Source: an uncultured Winogradskyella sp.
Lineage (GTDB): Bacteria; Bacteroidota; Bacteroidia; Flavobacteriales; Flavobacteriaceae
Length of the DNA stretch: 64,000 nt
NCBI RefSeq assembly: GCF_947501905.1
Contig: NZ_CANMXL010000003.1
Location: 574,664-638,663, forward strand
Direction of reading: 5' to 3'
A program made the position numbers and the translations under genes. Position 1 is the first letter of the stretch. Every line of letters starts with the position of its first letter. Positions 17,295-25,809 of this stretch are shown piece by piece. The notes below the pieces were generated by a model. The model saw nothing but the letters and a program-made list of their open reading frames with translations, was not told the DNA's origin and did not search any database.

Positions 17295-18425
17295 TTACCC
17301 CATTACATTGCTCAACTCAAACATTGGTAAATACATAGCTACCAGTATAAAGCCAACAAAAACACCAACAATAAGGATGATAGTAGGTTCTAAAATTGTA
17401 GAAAGCATTTTAGAGCGTTGTTGTACTTTGGTATTGTACTGTTGGTTAAGACGCTCAAACATGTATTGGGTTTGGTTGGTTTCCTCAGCAACTTTTACAA
17501 GTGCAATCATCTTTTCATCAAAGATGTTATGTTTAGAAAGACTTAAACTTAATGATTTACCTTTTAGTAATTCTAATTCTATAGCTTCTAGAGCTTGGGT
17601 TAAGGGTTGATACCGTATCATTTGTTTTACAAGCTTAATGCTATTTACTACAGGGACTTTTGATGCGGTTAGTAAAGCCACTGCTTGCGTGAATTGCGAT
17701 AAGTAAACCGTTTTAATAAAGTCTCCAATGAATGGGATTTTACTCAGTAATACATCTTTAAATTTTAAGTATTTAGGATTTTCTTTTAGTAGTAGTATTG
17801 TAATAATTATACCAACTATGCTTAGTAAAATAAACCATCCGTACTCTTGTGTTTTTTGAGATAAAGACATCACAAAAAGCGTTATACCAGGAAGTTCAGC
17901 ATTTTGCTGTTTAAATATATCTTGAAACATAGGCACAACAAACTGTAGCATAAATATAACGACCAGCAAAGCCGTAGAAATGATTATTGCTGGGTAAGTA
18001 AGTCCGTTTATCAGATGTCTTCGCTGTTCATTTTTGCGAGAAAAGAAATCACCTAATTGCTTTGTAATTTCTGCTGTTCTACCAGTTTCTTCTCCAATTT
18101 TTAAGGAGTAATATTCATATCTAGAGAATGATTTTAAATCTTTCACAGAATCGGACAAACTCTTACCAGAAATAACATCTGTAAGCATTGTATTAATGAT
18201 GTCTTTGTTGTGTTTGTTTTTTTGAGAGTTGTAAAGTAATTCTAGAGTTTCCTTTAAGTTAACACCTGCATTTAATAGTACACTTATCTCAGTATAGAAG
18301 TCTTCTTTGACTTTGTTAGAAAATCCTTTTTTAAAAAGCACAATTTCTTTTTCAAGGAAAGACGTCTTTTCTTTTGAAGCTACTTTGGATTTGGACCGTT
18401 CTATGTTAGCTAGATTAAATGCCAT
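17295..18425 (-). CDS. GspF/PilC-like inner-membrane platform protein
   Basis: The protein (376 residues) contains two T2SSF domains: the first around 50-175 (FYTEISVLLNAGVNLKETLELL, YYSLKIGEETGRTAEITKQLGDFF) and the second around 240-370 (FTQAVALLTASKVPVVNSIKLV, VKVAEETNQTQYMFERLNQQY), each followed by hydrophobic segments (IIISTALLVVIFMLQFVVPMF; TIILIVGVFVGFILVAMYLPMF). GspF/PilC is the inner-membrane platform of type II secretion and type IV pilus machines. It is the last gene of a six-gene operon with pseudopilin-like genes. The partner ATPase and secretin genes are not in the window. Confidence 0.87.
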   Translation of the reverse strand: MAFNLANIERSKSKVASKEKTSFLEKEIVLFKKGFSNKVKEDFYTEISVLLNAGVNLKETLELLYNSQKNKHNKDIINTMLTDVISGKSLSDSVKDLKSFSRYEYYSLKIGEETGRTAEITKQLGDFFSRKNEQRRHLINGLTYPAIIISTALLVVIFMLQFVVPMFQDIFKQQNAELPGITLFVMSLSQKTQEYGWFILLSIVGIIITILLLKENPKYLKFKDVLLSKIPFIGDFIKTVYLSQFTQAVALLTASKVPVVNSIKLVKQMIRYQPLTQALEAIELELLKGKSLSLSLSKHNIFDEKMIALVKVAEETNQTQYMFERLNQQYNTKVQQRSKMLSTILEPTIILIVGVFVGFILVAMYLPMFELSNVMG

Positions 18426-18889
18426 TACTTGATAAATTGATTAGCATCACTGCGTTTATAAACGAAGAGTATCTTCTCATTCGGAGATTTGCCTAAAGCG
18501 AGTTTTAAAGCATCAATGGTTCCTGAATTTGCAATATTTCCATTAAAATAAAACGCTTTTGATTTTAGCTTAATATTGAATGTATCTTTTACTTTCACGA
18601 TGTAATCATTAGAAAAATGATAATTCACCGAATCTATTTCAGATTTTAATTTAAGAGTAGATTGCTTGCTATCATACTTAGCAATAGGATATCTATTTAA
18701 ATCGATCCATAAAGATTGTTCTAACTGTATTAAAGCAGTATTCGCAGTCATATGTTTTTGTATTGACCACATATGCTTTTGTACCATATTTAATACAGAA
18801 AATGCCATTCCAGCAACTATTGCGGTTATTATAATGGTGACTAATAGTTCTTGAAGGGTAAAAGATTTTATTTTATTGTCAATAGTCAT
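18425..18889 (-). CDS. Pseudopilin-like protein with N-methylation motif
   Basis: The 154-residue protein has a type III prepilin leader: a short charged N-terminus ending KSF, then TLQELLVTIIITAIVAGMAFSVL with the glutamate at +5 and a hydrophobic helix, as in GspG/H/J-type pseudopilins. The rest is a small soluble domain of no recognised type. It would be cleaved by a prepilin peptidase and built into the pseudopilus. Its stop shares bases with the GspF-like start and its start overlaps the preceding pseudopilin gene by 11 bases. Confidence 0.75.
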   Translation of the reverse strand: MTIDNKIKSFTLQELLVTIIITAIVAGMAFSVLNMVQKHMWSIQKHMTANTALIQLEQSLWIDLNRYPIAKYDSKQSTLKLKSEIDSVNYHFSNDYIVKVKDTFNIKLKSKAFYFNGNIANSGTIDALKLALGKSPNEKILFVYKRSDANQFIK

Positions 18890-19208
18890 AAATGGTTTTT
18901 TCTATTTGCTTTTTAGTGTCTTTATTAATAGCTATAATTTTTATTTCTCCAGATATATTGGTATCACTATAAATTGAGATATCCCATTTGTTATATTGAG
19001 CAGAGTACGGCAGACTCATCTTGTCGTTTAAGTATTGGTATTCTAGCTCATAGATGTAGTTATGGACTTGATGCTTTTTGCTTCTTATAAGGTTAGAAAA
19101 CGTATTATTTAATACTAGACTAGCCATTACAAAAACAATAACAATTAACACTGTAGCTACCAGTGTTTCCATTAGCGTGGCTGCTTTTATTTTTTTTAAT
19201 ATAGCCAT
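18879..19208 (-). CDS. Small pseudopilin-like protein
   Basis: The protein (109 residues) begins MAILKKIKAATLMETLVATVLIVIVFVMASLVL: a charged leader, A-T cleavage region, the E five residues in, and a long hydrophobic helix, matching pseudopilins of the GspI type. The soluble part is only about 70 residues. The gene overlaps both neighbours (11 and 13 bases), so it belongs to the same operon as the GspF-like gene. Confidence 0.72.
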   Translation of the reverse strand: MAILKKIKAATLMETLVATVLIVIVFVMASLVLNNTFSNLIRSKKHQVHNYIYELEYQYLNDKMSLPYSAQYNKWDISIYSDTNISGEIKIIAINKDTKKQIEKTIYDY

Positions 19209-20431
19209 TTGGCAATCCCTTTTTTTGAGTTTTGAAATGCTAAACCTACATATTCATCTTCAAGTTTATCTCTATTGATTTCTGCATTGCGTAAATGATT
19301 TTGGTAGTAAGAACCATTAGCTCTAGTTACAAAACCATCGGTGTAGGTAGTGCCAAACACTTTACCCATGAGCTCTATGGTTTGCTCAGAATAGATTTCA
19401 CCTTTAATTTCTACACTTTTGTTAATGATAAGTTGAGGATTGTAATTTTTAGAGTCTTTTCTTCCTAAAAGGAGAATACTTCCTTTGAGTCTAGTATTAG
19501 AACCAACATCAATAAAGTTATCTTTAGTAAATGGGCTTCTATAATCCTTGATTAAAACCAAAGCAGATGGATATTCAAGATTACAATGCTTTCCTACAGT
19601 GATATATTCTGAAGCAAATGCCTGAAATATGCCTTTAGTATTATCTTCGATTTCTATAATGGGAGCAATAAGTATCACATCTTTTAAGTTTGACGATACA
19701 TCAATAACAATTTTAGAATCGGATTGAATAACAATATTGCCTTTAAGAGTAATATTTTCAAGATAAATGGGATTAGGATTTATATAAACCTGAGTTGTCG
19801 TTTCAAAAGAGTTTAGATAAGTACTTCCAGGCTTTATAATTATAGATTCAAAATTGTTTTTGTCATAATAACTTTGAATATTCTGCAAGTAATTTCTAAG
19901 CTTAAATTGTAGTTTAGGAAATTGCTTTATAGGAGCTATATTACCATCTACAAATCTAGGTTTGTTATAGGATTGACCTGCAATGTTACCTGATTTTACA
20001 CCTTGTTTTGGTAAATAAGCATCGCCTTTTATTTTAGTATCTCCAACCAGTACCAAAGCTTTATTATGGTCTTTGATAAATAAAGCGTTTTCTTCAATAG
20101 GTTGAGAACTCCCAAGAAGTGCTGTCTTTTTATAGGTGTATGTTTTCTGTTTAGAAATGACGCCTAGTTTTTGGAAAACACCCCAAGGCTCTAATATATA
20201 TATAAGAGCATTGTTATTTGTATAAATAGAAACACTATCCTGTTTTGTTGGATTATTCACAAGGTCTAAAATCCCTTTATCTATATTTTGAATAGTTTCT
20301 GTAAGAGTATAAGACCTCGTTTTAAACTGTCGCTGGGTATGTACCAAAAGAATAAAACATCCCAATAATAATGCAATGATTACAGTGATATAAGTAACGA
20401 GTTGTAATGATCCTGCATTAAGCTTTTTCAT
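19196..20431 (-). CDS. Membrane-anchored pseudopilus-operon protein, PilX/GspK-position, unknown fold
   Basis: The protein (411 residues) has an N-terminal anchor (SLQLVTYITVIIALLLGCFILL) like that of large minor pilins, but lacks the usual E5. The remainder is beta-rich with many short repeats of I/V-G-D type (YLENITLKGNIVIQSDSKIVIDVSSNLKDVILIAPIIEIED), suggesting a beta-helix. Position in the operon (between a PilP-like gene and two pseudopilins) is that of GspK or PilX. It may form the tip of the pseudopilus. No sequence family is recognised with confidence. Confidence 0.6.
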   Translation of the reverse strand: MKKLNAGSLQLVTYITVIIALLLGCFILLVHTQRQFKTRSYTLTETIQNIDKGILDLVNNPTKQDSVSIYTNNNALIYILEPWGVFQKLGVISKQKTYTYKKTALLGSSQPIEENALFIKDHNKALVLVGDTKIKGDAYLPKQGVKSGNIAGQSYNKPRFVDGNIAPIKQFPKLQFKLRNYLQNIQSYYDKNNFESIIIKPGSTYLNSFETTTQVYINPNPIYLENITLKGNIVIQSDSKIVIDVSSNLKDVILIAPIIEIEDNTKGIFQAFASEYITVGKHCNLEYPSALVLIKDYRSPFTKDNFIDVGSNTRLKGSILLLGRKDSKNYNPQLIINKSVEIKGEIYSEQTIELMGKVFGTTYTDGFVTRANGSYYQNHLRNAEINRDKLEDEYVGLAFQNSKKGIAKWLY

Positions 20432-20433
20432 AA

Positions 20434-20889
20434 CTATTGTTTTAGCTTAAACGTCCTATTCTGATTCTTATACCTAAGGGTAACATGTTTTTTATTCCCC
20501 CTAATAAGTTTTATACTATCTAGTTGCTGACCCGTTTTAAAAAGTGTTTGCTTACTAGCAACAGAAATAATAAAGACCTTGTCTTTTCCATTAGCAATAA
20601 CACCTAAATATTCAATAGGTTTCCAAAGCACTTTTTTTTGCCTTTTTGCAACAAAATTGCTTTGTGCTTTAGGTTTGTATACTGTTCCTAAAAAAGGATC
20701 TCTTTCTAAAGGTTGAATAGAAAAAGTGTCTTTTACATACTCTAATTTATAATCTGTATTTAATGCAAGGTTAGGAGCATTAATTTCTGGCATATCCTCA
20801 GAATATGCAGATATTACCTTATAAGCTATAGTCCCCCAAACGCTAATAACAACAACTAATAGTATATATGTTTTTTTCTTATTCTTCAA
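20434..20889 (-). CDS. PilP/GspC-like periplasmic linker protein
   Basis: The 151-residue protein has one N-terminal membrane segment (TYILLVVVISVWGTIAYKVI), then a RDPFLG motif near the middle, and a small beta domain (YLGVIANGKDKVFIIS, FKTGQQLDSIKLIRGNKKHVTLRYKNQ). The DPF motif followed by a small beta domain is typical of PilP/GspC proteins that link the inner-membrane platform to the secretin. It lies two bases before the next gene and overlaps the lipoprotein gene by 11 bases. Assignment is by motif and position. Confidence 0.6.
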   Translation of the reverse strand: MKNKKKTYILLVVVISVWGTIAYKVISAYSEDMPEINAPNLALNTDYKLEYVKDTFSIQPLERDPFLGTVYKPKAQSNFVAKRQKKVLWKPIEYLGVIANGKDKVFIISVASKQTLFKTGQQLDSIKLIRGNKKHVTLRYKNQNRTFKLKQ

Positions 20890-21238
20890 CAGTAAAGGCT
20901 TGTATTTGGTATTGAGTTTGGTATGCTGAGTTTAATCCTTTAACACGCCACTCGTAATTGCCCTGATTAAGTAATTTGCCAAAACTAGTGGTGCTTATTA
21001 GCGTGTCTTCAACAATTTGAGAAGCATTTGCAAAACTTGGAGTTGCAATTTGTAACTGGTAGGTCTCAGCAAATTCTAGAGATTGCCATGAAAAGTTAAT
21101 AGTTGATGGGTTAAGAACACTATTGTTTGTTGGTGCAAGTATAGTGACTTGCTCTTGAGAAATATCCCCAACTTCTATGATTTCCTCACATGCAGATAGT
21201 AATACAAAAAGAAAAAGTAAACTGAGATAGTTTTTCAT
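20879..21238 (-). CDS. Small lipoprotein with FN3-like domain, first gene of the pseudopilus operon
   Basis: The protein (119 residues) starts with a lipoprotein signal (LLFLFVLLSACEE) and then a single fibronectin type III-like domain (ILAPTNNSVLNPSTINFSWQSLEFAETYQLQIATP, YEWRVKGLNSAY). It is the first gene of the operon running down to the GspF-like gene. It might serve as a pilotin-like or envelope-anchoring part, but that is inferred only from position. Confidence 0.65.
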   Translation of the reverse strand: MKNYLSLLFLFVLLSACEEIIEVGDISQEQVTILAPTNNSVLNPSTINFSWQSLEFAETYQLQIATPSFANASQIVEDTLISTTSFGKLLNQGNYEWRVKGLNSAYQTQYQIQAFTVEE

Positions 21239-21493
21239 ACATCTATATTTTTAGATACTAAATGTATAAGAAAGTGCTTTTGTAACCTTAAGGATTTCCC
21301 TTAATACTTTTAAGGGTTTTCCTCACTGATATGAGTTTTACTCATCCAATTTAATAGAACCCCAATTAAATTGAAGCCTTTACTCATTATCAGATGTTTC
21401 TGAGTAATAACTTACCTATTTTTAAGTTATTAAATACATAAGAAGCAACCTTTTCTTACAAATTGCATCTTATAAAAGATTGACCATCAAGAA

Positions 21494-22153
21494 ATGAAAA
21501 TTATTAATGTCCTTATTGTAGAAAATGAAAACCTACTTGTAGATGTATTAGCAAACGCATTTACAAGTCTTAGCAATAAGATCAGAAGTTTTAACTTAAA
21601 AACTGTAAGAAGCTATAGTGGAGCTGTAAAACAAATAGAGGCTAATACGGCTATAGATATTACGCTACTTAATATTAATATTCCGCCATGTAATAGTGAC
21701 GTGTTAGTACTTGCAGATGATGTAAACGCTATGCTACACAAAACAAACCCCAAAGCAAAAACCATACTATTCTCTTCGTACAGGAATACGATGCACATGC
21801 AGTCCGTACTAAAAACAATAAACCCTGAATGCTTACTAATTAAAAGTGATATAGATTACAAAGAGCTTACAAAAGCTATAGAAACTGTACTTGTAGAACC
21901 GCCTTATTATAGTAAAAGCGTGTTGCGATGTATTAGAAAGCGATTGGCACATAATATTGTTATAGATAAAATAGATAAATCCATATTACACTATCTGTCT
22001 ATTGGCATAAAAATGAAAGAAATACCACGACTTGTTTGCCTATCTAATAGTTCTGTAGAATATAGAAAACGAAAGCTTAAAGACATTTTTTGTTCAGATA
22101 AAGCAACAGATAGAGATTTGCTAGACGAAGCTAGAGATAAAGGTTTTATTTAA
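21494..22153 (+). CDS. Response-regulator-like protein with degenerate receiver and HTH
   Basis: The protein (219 residues) has a CheY-like fold up to about 120 (INVLIVENENLLVDVLANAF, ITLLNINIPP, TILFSSYRN) and a LuxR/NarL-like helix-turn-helix region (DKSILHYLSIGIKMKEIPRLVCLSNSSVEYRKRKLKDIF). The normal phospho-accepting Asp is Asn (N60 in LLNINIP) and the acidic pair is weak (VEN), so phosphorylation control is doubtful. It is divergent from the pseudopilus operon (255 bases between starts), which makes it a candidate regulator of that operon. Confidence 0.75.
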   Translation: MKIINVLIVENENLLVDVLANAFTSLSNKIRSFNLKTVRSYSGAVKQIEANTAIDITLLNINIPPCNSDVLVLADDVNAMLHKTNPKAKTILFSSYRNTMHMQSVLKTINPECLLIKSDIDYKELTKAIETVLVEPPYYSKSVLRCIRKRLAHNIVIDKIDKSILHYLSIGIKMKEIPRLVCLSNSSVEYRKRKLKDIFCSDKATDRDLLDEARDKGFI

Positions 22154-22198
22154 AAAAGGTTTGTTATTAAAAGTCTTTTTGTCAAAGCTTATAATTTT

Positions 22199-22349
22199 TC
22201 AATTAATCAGCTTTTCTTTAAGAGAATCATTCTCTTTTTTCAATCCAAATATTGTAGCCTCATTAGTTTCTTTTGAATGGTTAGGAGCTTTTTTTACAAC
22301 TAGTAAAAATGAATATACCAATTAGAGATATTATAAGTAGTTTCTTCAT
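22199..22349 (-). pseudogene. Frameshifted small lipoprotein gene
   Basis: On the minus strand an ATG at 22349 gives MKKLLIISLIGIFIFTSCKK, a clean lipoprotein signal, then a stop after two more residues. Removing one A from the run of seven A at about 22290 restores a frame of 50 residues ending DSLKEKLIN with a coiled-coil-like tail (LKKENDSLKEKL). This is either a decayed gene, a slippage-controlled gene or a sequencing slip. Confidence 0.5.
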
Positions 22350-22481
22350 GTAGCTAAATTAAATAAAAGAATTGGTGCTAATTATGATATTTTCCGTGTA
22401 AGACCCTGTAAAATAAATTATTAACTTTTGATTTTGTTAAAAATGAAGTATTTTTACTACAAATAATATAAACTCACCAAA

Positions 22482-22769
22482 ATGTCAAAGAATAAGAATG
22501 TTATTGATGTAGATAATTTGAAAATTTTAACTAAACCCCAATATATAGTTGCTCTATTGGGTGGAGTTATTAGTGTAACAGCTATCATAGTAACACAAAT
22601 TGTAACATTCCAAGATATGAAAACCGATATCACAAGTAATAAAGAAATGCTAAACGGTATTAAGAATGAAGTATCAGAGCAAAGATTTGAATTTTTAAAA
22701 GAATTCGAGAAGTTACATTCAACTAATGCGAACATAGAAGGTAAACTTGATGTTTTGATAAGAAAATAA
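22482..22769 (+). CDS. Small single-pass membrane protein, unknown
   Basis: The 95-residue protein has one membrane segment near residues 23-45 (YIVALLGGVISVTAIIVTQIVTF) followed by a predicted coiled coil (KEMLNGIKNEVSEQRFEFLKEFEKLH). No family is recognised. It ends one base before the next gene, another membrane coiled-coil protein, so the two form an operon and may interact. Confidence 0.55.
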   Translation: MSKNKNVIDVDNLKILTKPQYIVALLGGVISVTAIIVTQIVTFQDMKTDITSNKEMLNGIKNEVSEQRFEFLKEFEKLHSTNANIEGKLDVLIRK

Positions 22770-22770
22770 T

Positions 22771-23514
22771 ATGAAGATAAAATACTTTTTCATAGCCATA
22801 CTTCTAATATTTTTTGCTTCAACAATTCTTTTCTACAAGAAACAAAAACAATTTTTGCGAGAACAAAATGATGAAATCTTAGTTCTTCAGGAAAAAATAA
22901 AAGAGAATAATCTGAAATTTGATAACTTAAAATTGTTGGTAACTAAAACCCAAGAGTTCGACTCAATCTTGTCAATAGCAATTCAAAATAAAAAAGATAG
23001 TGTTAATAAAAATAATGAGACAGTTGAAGCTGTTTACATCAGTAAATACAATGAATTAAAAAGAACACAAAAAGAAATGGAAAAATCCATTTCTGAAAAT
23101 CAAGAAAATAGTGACTCGACTAAGGAGAAAGAAAAAGTGGAATTAGAACCTGATACTATTATATCAAAGATCAAAAAACCTTCAGTAAATTTTGAAACAA
23201 AAAAAATAAAAAGAATATATCCTTATCAAGGTAATAATCTTGTAAGTGAAAATGATGTATTTATTAAAGTTGATTATAATCCAAATAACGATGAGTTAGT
23301 TAATTCTATGACTGACAAACCAAAAAGAATTAAAATCAATGGTAAATTCATGAAGCTTATTTCTTTAATTGAAAAATTTGATGATGAGAATAGAGCATTT
23401 TACACGTTACTTATTAAGCTAGATCAGAATGATATAAAAGCTGGTTTAAACGAAATTATCGTCATAGACAATATTAGCAGAGAGCATAAAAGAAAGTTTA
23501 GAGTTATAGAATAG
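22771..23514 (+). CDS. Membrane-anchored coiled-coil protein, unknown
   Basis: The protein (247 residues) has an N-terminal anchor (YFFIAILLIFFASTILFY), a long coiled coil (about 25-125, rich in E, K, Q, N) and a compact C-terminal beta domain (IYPYQGNNLVSENDVFIKVDYNPNNDE ... EIIVIDNISREHKRKFRVIE). The C-terminal part recalls an Ig-like or carbohydrate-binding sandwich, but this is not certain. It is coupled to the small membrane protein upstream. Function is unknown. Confidence 0.55.
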   Translation: MKIKYFFIAILLIFFASTILFYKKQKQFLREQNDEILVLQEKIKENNLKFDNLKLLVTKTQEFDSILSIAIQNKKDSVNKNNETVEAVYISKYNELKRTQKEMEKSISENQENSDSTKEKEKVELEPDTIISKIKKPSVNFETKKIKRIYPYQGNNLVSENDVFIKVDYNPNNDELVNSMTDKPKRIKINGKFMKLISLIEKFDDENRAFYTLLIKLDQNDIKAGLNEIIVIDNISREHKRKFRVIE

Positions 23515-23530
23515 AAATATATTATACAAA

Positions 23531-23554
23531 AAACGCCCGTTAATTACGAGCGTT
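23531..23554 (-). terminator. Hairpin terminator of the DUF4430/amidohydrolase operon
   Basis: ACGCCCGT and ACGAGCGT flank TAATT with one mismatch; on the minus strand the stem is followed by TTTTTT. It lies 15 bases past the stop at 23569. Near-copies of this hairpin lie at 25763, 26951 and 27028. Confidence 0.65.
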
Positions 23555-23568
23555 TCTATTCTAGACTT

Positions 23569-23949
23569 CTATTGTTTATTTAAAGGATGGTCAGGTTGAT
23601 TTGCTTGCTTCATGCCAGAACTAAAGTGTTTATAATCCCATACGACACTGTCATTATCAGAGAGCTTGTAAGCGGCAAAACCTACATTAGCCATTTTTCC
23701 ATTTACTAGAAAAACCCAATAATACCCATTTCCATTTTGATTGTTTTCAACACCGTCAATGCTTGTTAAATAAGCACTATCGCCATTGCCTTCAAAAGTG
23801 AATTTTACAGGTGGATTACAAGAACTTGCATCGTTCATTAAATTAAAGACACTAGTTTGATTTGGTGTAATTGGAATATAATCACATGCTTGCCATGGCG
23901 GATTATGGAACTGACTACTCCAATCAATAAATAAGTTTGCTGAATTCAT
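23569..23949 (-). CDS. DUF4430-domain protein (transcobalamin-like C-terminal fold)
   Basis: The 126-residue protein matches the DUF4430 pattern: a turn-rich start, then SIDGVENNQNGNGYYWVFLVNGKMANVGFAAYKLSDNDSVVWDYKHFSS, where the YWVFLVNG and GFAAYKLSDNDSVVWDY blocks are diagnostic. No signal peptide is seen. DUF4430 domains share the fold of the transcobalamin C-terminal domain, but ligand binding has not been shown for stand-alone forms. It follows the amidohydrolase gene after 33 bases on the same strand. Confidence 0.7.
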   Translation of the reverse strand: MNSANLFIDWSSQFHNPPWQACDYIPITPNQTSVFNLMNDASSCNPPVKFTFEGNGDSAYLTSIDGVENNQNGNGYYWVFLVNGKMANVGFAAYKLSDNDSVVWDYKHFSSGMKQANQPDHPLNKQ

Positions 23950-23982
23950 TGTTTAAGTTTTAAGGTTAATATTAATTTATAC

Positions 23983-25596
23983 TTATGTTGTTTGTTTTGA
24001 AAGCCATGTATGTAGTGATGAGATATAAGCTTGATAAGGCTTATCGTCTGATACTAAAAATTTAGACCTAACAACGGGAGGAGTACAACCAGCTAAAAGT
24101 GTATCTAAAGCTAGAACAACTTTCCCTAATTGAATGTTTGGATAATCGCCATTGGCATTAAAATTAATAGCTTTATTAGCGGCATAAGGACCGTCAGAAG
24201 CTGGGAGGTTTTGAAAATCTAAAGAAAGTCCAGGTGGTGTAAAATTTGTTGTATCTGCTAATACCAGCATACCTCCAGTATAAACACCTGATGTTTGGCT
24301 ATCGTCAGACTCAAAAAGGATATCCAATGCGTTAGCATAAGAAGAGACTGGATTCTTTGCGTTTAGTATAAACAGGTCTGCCCAACCTCCTTGAACAATC
24401 TTTCCACACACATTATCCTTTCCTATACATTTTGCAGCATTAGAGGTCATCATCCCATAAAGCATTTGCTTAGCTTGAGTATCTGAATAACCTTGAATAC
24501 TTGTTAAAAACTCATATGCATACTTAGATTCATCCCAGACATGCTTGGAACCCGACGGTGACCAATCCGAAGTAAGTACAATTGGGACACCTTTATTTAC
24601 TAAAGTTTTGATATCTAAAGTATCTCCATATAGCATAGTATTAGATACAGGAGACCATAATACAGTAATACCATAGTTTTGAATAAAACTGATATCTGAG
24701 GCATCGGTTGGGTCAATACCACAGGCATGAATCATATTAAATCTTGTATTCTTAAAAGCAGCTGGAGTGTAGCTGCTAGTTACTAAATTTTTAAAAGCTA
24801 AAAACTCCTGTCTTGTGTAGGCATCTTTTGTGCCTTTGTTTAAATAGCCATAGCGACCTTCCGATAAATGCACTAAGGCACTCTGTATATCATTATTAGC
24901 AATATAACCTTGCCAGTCAGTAAGACTGGATTGAACTAGAGGGGGAACCCAAGTAGAAGTGTCATGTCCAGGTGACCCAGGGATTCCGCCAGTTGGAGGT
25001 GTTGGTCTATAGAACATTACCGCCGAATCAATAAACTTAGGAGACGTCTGCATATCATCTGTATCTCCTGTATTTCTAATTAAGATATGGTGATTAGTAA
25101 CTTTTTTAGTAGAATAATCAATTGATGTATTTTCTTGTATAATGGTTGTACCACCACAAACTGATTGAATTTCAGATAAGGCTGTAAGTAGTGTATAACC
25201 ATCAGGGCTTCCAGGATAGGTTACTGTAGGGAGTTTCTTTTCTATTTGCCCATGTACATTTCTAATATTGGTTTGATAACTAGAATTAGCTTGCCACTCA
25301 AATCGGTTATCATATCCCCATATATTCCCGAGAGATGGATACCATAATGGAAAGAAATCCCAATCTAAATGATTGTGTAGATTGATTAGTCCAGGAAATA
25401 TTATCTGAGAAGGCGATAAATTATAGACAGGTGCTGAAGGGTAATTTTTACTACTTGTTCCTGGAGTAAGTTCGAGGATAGTTCCATTTTTTCCATTTCC
25501 AGTTTCTAGTGTTAAACTCATCATTTGATAAGTACCGATACTATCGGTGACAACATTACCAACTAAGGTAATGGGCCATGATTTGTAAGTGCTCAT
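23983..25596 (-). CDS. Amidohydrolase-superfamily enzyme
   Basis: The protein (537 residues) has the superfamily metal ligands: HxH in INLHNHLDWD (H74, H76), a later His in LVHLSEG, another in NMIHACGI, and the Asp in LTSDWSPSG. The order fits the chlorohydrolase/cytosine-deaminase branch, which hydrolyses C-N or C-Cl bonds on ring substrates. No signal peptide is seen. The substrate is unknown. Upstream lies one of two copies of a ~125-bp module with a CTTGAG/CTCAAG inverted repeat; the other copy precedes the lipase gene, so the two enzymes are probably co-regulated. Confidence 0.8.
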   Translation of the reverse strand: MSTYKSWPITLVGNVVTDSIGTYQMMSLTLETGNGKNGTILELTPGTSSKNYPSAPVYNLSPSQIIFPGLINLHNHLDWDFFPLWYPSLGNIWGYDNRFEWQANSSYQTNIRNVHGQIEKKLPTVTYPGSPDGYTLLTALSEIQSVCGGTTIIQENTSIDYSTKKVTNHHILIRNTGDTDDMQTSPKFIDSAVMFYRPTPPTGGIPGSPGHDTSTWVPPLVQSSLTDWQGYIANNDIQSALVHLSEGRYGYLNKGTKDAYTRQEFLAFKNLVTSSYTPAAFKNTRFNMIHACGIDPTDASDISFIQNYGITVLWSPVSNTMLYGDTLDIKTLVNKGVPIVLTSDWSPSGSKHVWDESKYAYEFLTSIQGYSDTQAKQMLYGMMTSNAAKCIGKDNVCGKIVQGGWADLFILNAKNPVSSYANALDILFESDDSQTSGVYTGGMLVLADTTNFTPPGLSLDFQNLPASDGPYAANKAINFNANGDYPNIQLGKVVLALDTLLAGCTPPVVRSKFLVSDDKPYQAYISSLHTWLSKQTT

Positions 25597-25621
25597 TATT
25601 TACGTTTTTACATTAATAGAT

Positions 25622-25746
25622 ATATCAATAGTCTTGAGTAAGGCTCAAGAAATGATTTTAATTAAAAACGGGGGATAAAAATTATGTGGAGGACTATAAA
25701 TGTACGAAAATTATTTCAATTAACTGAATTTCAAATGATTAAAATA
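25622..25746 (-). promoter_or_regulatory. Duplicated regulatory module, copy 1
   Basis: This stretch closely matches 26812-26934 (most bases identical, including ATGATTTTAATTAAAAACGG and AAATGTACGAAAAT). It contains CTTGAG-N5-CTCAAG at 25633-25649 and lies directly upstream of the amidohydrolase gene. Confidence 0.65.
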
Positions 25747-25762
25747 GGTTTTGAAAAAACAA

Positions 25763-25787
25763 AACGCTCGTATTAATTACGAGCGTT
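25763..25787 (-). terminator. Terminator of the lipase gene
   Basis: AACGCTCGTA (25763-25772) and TACGAGCGTT (25778-25787) form a perfect 10-bp stem; on the minus strand TTTTGTTTTTT follows. It lies 23 bases past the lipase stop at 25810. Confidence 0.75.
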
Positions 25788-25809
25788 AGCACATTAAGGG
25801 TAATTGTTT

